The notes beneath the pieces are model-generated. The model had not been told where the DNA came from. It did not search any database and saw only the letters and a list, made by a program, of their open reading frames with translations. From Sipunculus nudus (taxonomy: Eukaryota; Annelida; Sipuncula; Golfingiida; Sipunculidae), in assembly GCA_026874595.1 (NCBI GenBank), contig CM049310.1:45601058-45665057 (forward strand): 64,000 nucleotides of DNA, read 5' to 3'. Within the stretch, counting starts at the first letter, position 1. Every line of letters starts with the position of its first letter. A program made the position numbers and the translations under genes. Shown here piece by piece: positions 62,401 to 64,000 of the stretch.

Positions 62401-62962
62401 GAAGGGCAAGGTACCTTGAAAAGGTCAAGACAACCACAGTGTACTTAAAAAAAACACGTAAAACGTCTCCTGTGGCCTTTCATTAACAAAAGCGTTAACT
62501 AAAGATGTTTAAAATACAATACAGCTATAGTCCGGGAAAAGAAGAGGTCTTCAGAAAGCCGGCTATTCACCTATTTCCGGCTTACTCGGCGTTCATATTA
62601 TTGAAGTGTAGATAATTTCCTGCTAAGAAACGCCTCTGTGACGAATGTTTGAGATTGGTTATCTACAGGTTATTAGTAAACACGGTAAGTGGACCATTGT
62701 TGACAAACAAAAAACATGTAACCTAACTTGGTTGAATTCATATGTGCAGATATAATCTGTGCGGTCACTGGTTGTAAAACACCCTTTGCAAAAATCGACT
62801 ATTTTGCCCCTAGATGATCATTGTCGAATTATTTTTTGCGACCCCTTCACATATTATCAAAACCAGGAATTAAAAAAACAAAACGAAAAGCCTGTGTGCG
62901 GGAACATCGGCATTTCCAGGTCTATTTTCATAAAAAGTTCAAGTAATTAGCTTCAGTTAACA
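59445..62962. other. Intergenic DNA, no supported gene
   Basis: AT-rich unique sequence. A perfect CRE lies at 59512-59519 and a perfect palindromic NRF-1 core, GCGCATGCGC, at 60422-60431. ORFs at 60087-60371, 61027-61218, 61281-61484, 61975-62217 and 62759-62950 show no domain. Confidence 0.5.
60422..60431. promoter_or_regulatory. Perfect NRF-1 palindrome
   Basis: GCGCATGCGC inside CGCGCATGCGCG. Well under one is expected by chance in the window at this GC content. No ORF starts convincingly next to it. Confidence 0.3.
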
Positions 62963-63946
62963 GACGTAAGAACTATGAATAGGCCCCTTTAATTGACATC
63001 AGAAATAGGAATAGGTCCCGTTGATAGACGTCAGATATAGCAATAAGCCCCTTTAATAGACGTCAGATATAGGAAAAGGCCCCTTTAATAGACGTCAGAT
63101 ATAGGAAAAGGCCCCTTTAATAGACATCAGATATAGGAACAGGCCCATTTAATAGACATCAGATATAGGTACAGGCCCCTTTAATAGACATCAGATATAG
63201 GAATAGGCCCCTTTAATAGACGTCAAATATAGGAAAAGGCCCCTTCAATAAACATCAGATATAGGAAAAGGCCCCTTTAATAGACATCAGATATAGGAAT
63301 AGGCCCCTTCAATAGACGTCAAATATAGGAATAGGCCCCTTTAATAGACATCAGATATAGGAATAGGCCCTTTTAATAGACGTCAGATATAGGAATAGGC
63401 CCCTTTAATAGACATCAGATATAGGAACAGGCCCCTTTAATAGACATCAGATATAGGAATTGGCCCCTCCAATAGACATCAGATATAGTAATTGGCCCCT
63501 CCAATAGACATCAGATATAGGAATAGGCCCCTTTAATAGACATCAGATATAGGAAAAGGCCCCTTTAATAGACGTCAGATATAGGAATAGGCCCCTTTAA
63601 TAGACGTCAGATATTGTTACAGGCCCCTTTAATAGTCATCAGATATAGGAATAGGCCCCTTTAATAGACATCAGATATAGGAAAAGGCCCCTTTAATAGT
63701 CATCAGATATAGGAACAGGCCCCTTTAATAGACTTCAGATATAGGAAAAGGCCCCTTTAATAGACGTCAGATATAGGAATAGGCCCCTTTAATAGACGTC
63801 AGATATAGGAATAGGCCCCTTAAACAGACATCAGATATAGGAATAGGCCCCGTTGATAGACGTCAGATATAGGAATTGGCACCTTTAATAGACATCAGAT
63901 ATTGGAACAGGCCCCATTAATAGACGTCAGATATAGGAATAGGCCG
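62963..63946 (+). repeat. 32-bp satellite, about 31 copies
   Basis: Strictly phased 32-bp unit: ATAGACRTCAGATATAGGAA followed by TAGGCCCCTTTA. Positions 4-5 after the unit start vary as GACGTC (about 12 copies) or GACATC (about 17), with single exceptions. The spot after AGGAA is T, A or C. The first copy (62963) is degenerate, and the last breaks off at GGCCGGTTTAAAGG. No ORF. The array lies wholly inside the window, ending 54 bp before its right edge. Confidence 0.95.
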
Positions 63947-64000
63947 GTTTAAAGGTAATATTGTTTCATTTTATCTATGGTTCACCAAAACACTTTTGTA

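Noticed and set aside
62963-63946. CRISPR-like regular array
   Set aside because: The 32-bp units are contiguous with no unique spacers, and the context is an animal genome.

Overview
This window looks like AT-rich, gene-poor intergenic DNA from an invertebrate animal nuclear genome. I estimate GC in the mid-30s percent by eye. A mollusc, probably a bivalve, is my best guess. The reasons are the long (AT)n arrays beside small DNA transposons, tRNA-derived SINE pieces, a LINE tail ending in a TTG microsatellite, a solo-LTR-like block and several minisatellites. The taxonomic guess is inference. There are no operons, prokaryotic signals, rRNA genes or CRISPR arrays.

Only one protein-coding gene is well supported. 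It is a small intronless gene at 10592-10939 (+), 115 codons, with a correctly spaced TATA box and initiator just upstream and seven TAATTA homeodomain-type cores in the preceding 1.2 kb. I do not recognise the protein family; the product is predicted to be charged and partly coiled-coil. About 3 kb downstream (13645-13965, +) lies a decayed second copy with a stop codon and a frameshift, so the pair looks like an old tandem duplication in which one copy died.

The rest is mostly repeats. A Mutator-like (MULE) non-autonomous family has three copies (14268-14592, 20911-21761, 30986-31688). Two have 9-bp target duplications, and the interiors differ between copies. A hAT-like MITE family with GGGGCGGATCC-type ends has seven full or partial copies; one has a perfect 8-bp target duplication and one sits inside an (AT)n array. 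There is also a long-TIR element around an (AT)n tract (27553-28061), a solo-LTR-like block (22913-23668), the 3' end of a LINE reverse transcriptase (21898-22740), several tRNA-derived SINE pieces, a 38-bp GC-rich minisatellite (24890-25515), a 21-bp repeat (50195-50356) and a 32-bp satellite of about 31 copies at the right edge (62963-63946).

The remaining stretches hold no gene I can support. A few non-repetitive blocks with clustered transcription-factor motifs may be regulatory, but that needs cross-species alignment. ORF length alone is not evidence here: with stop codons at about 7% of triplets, roughly one ORF of 125 codons is expected by chance in 64 kb on both strands.
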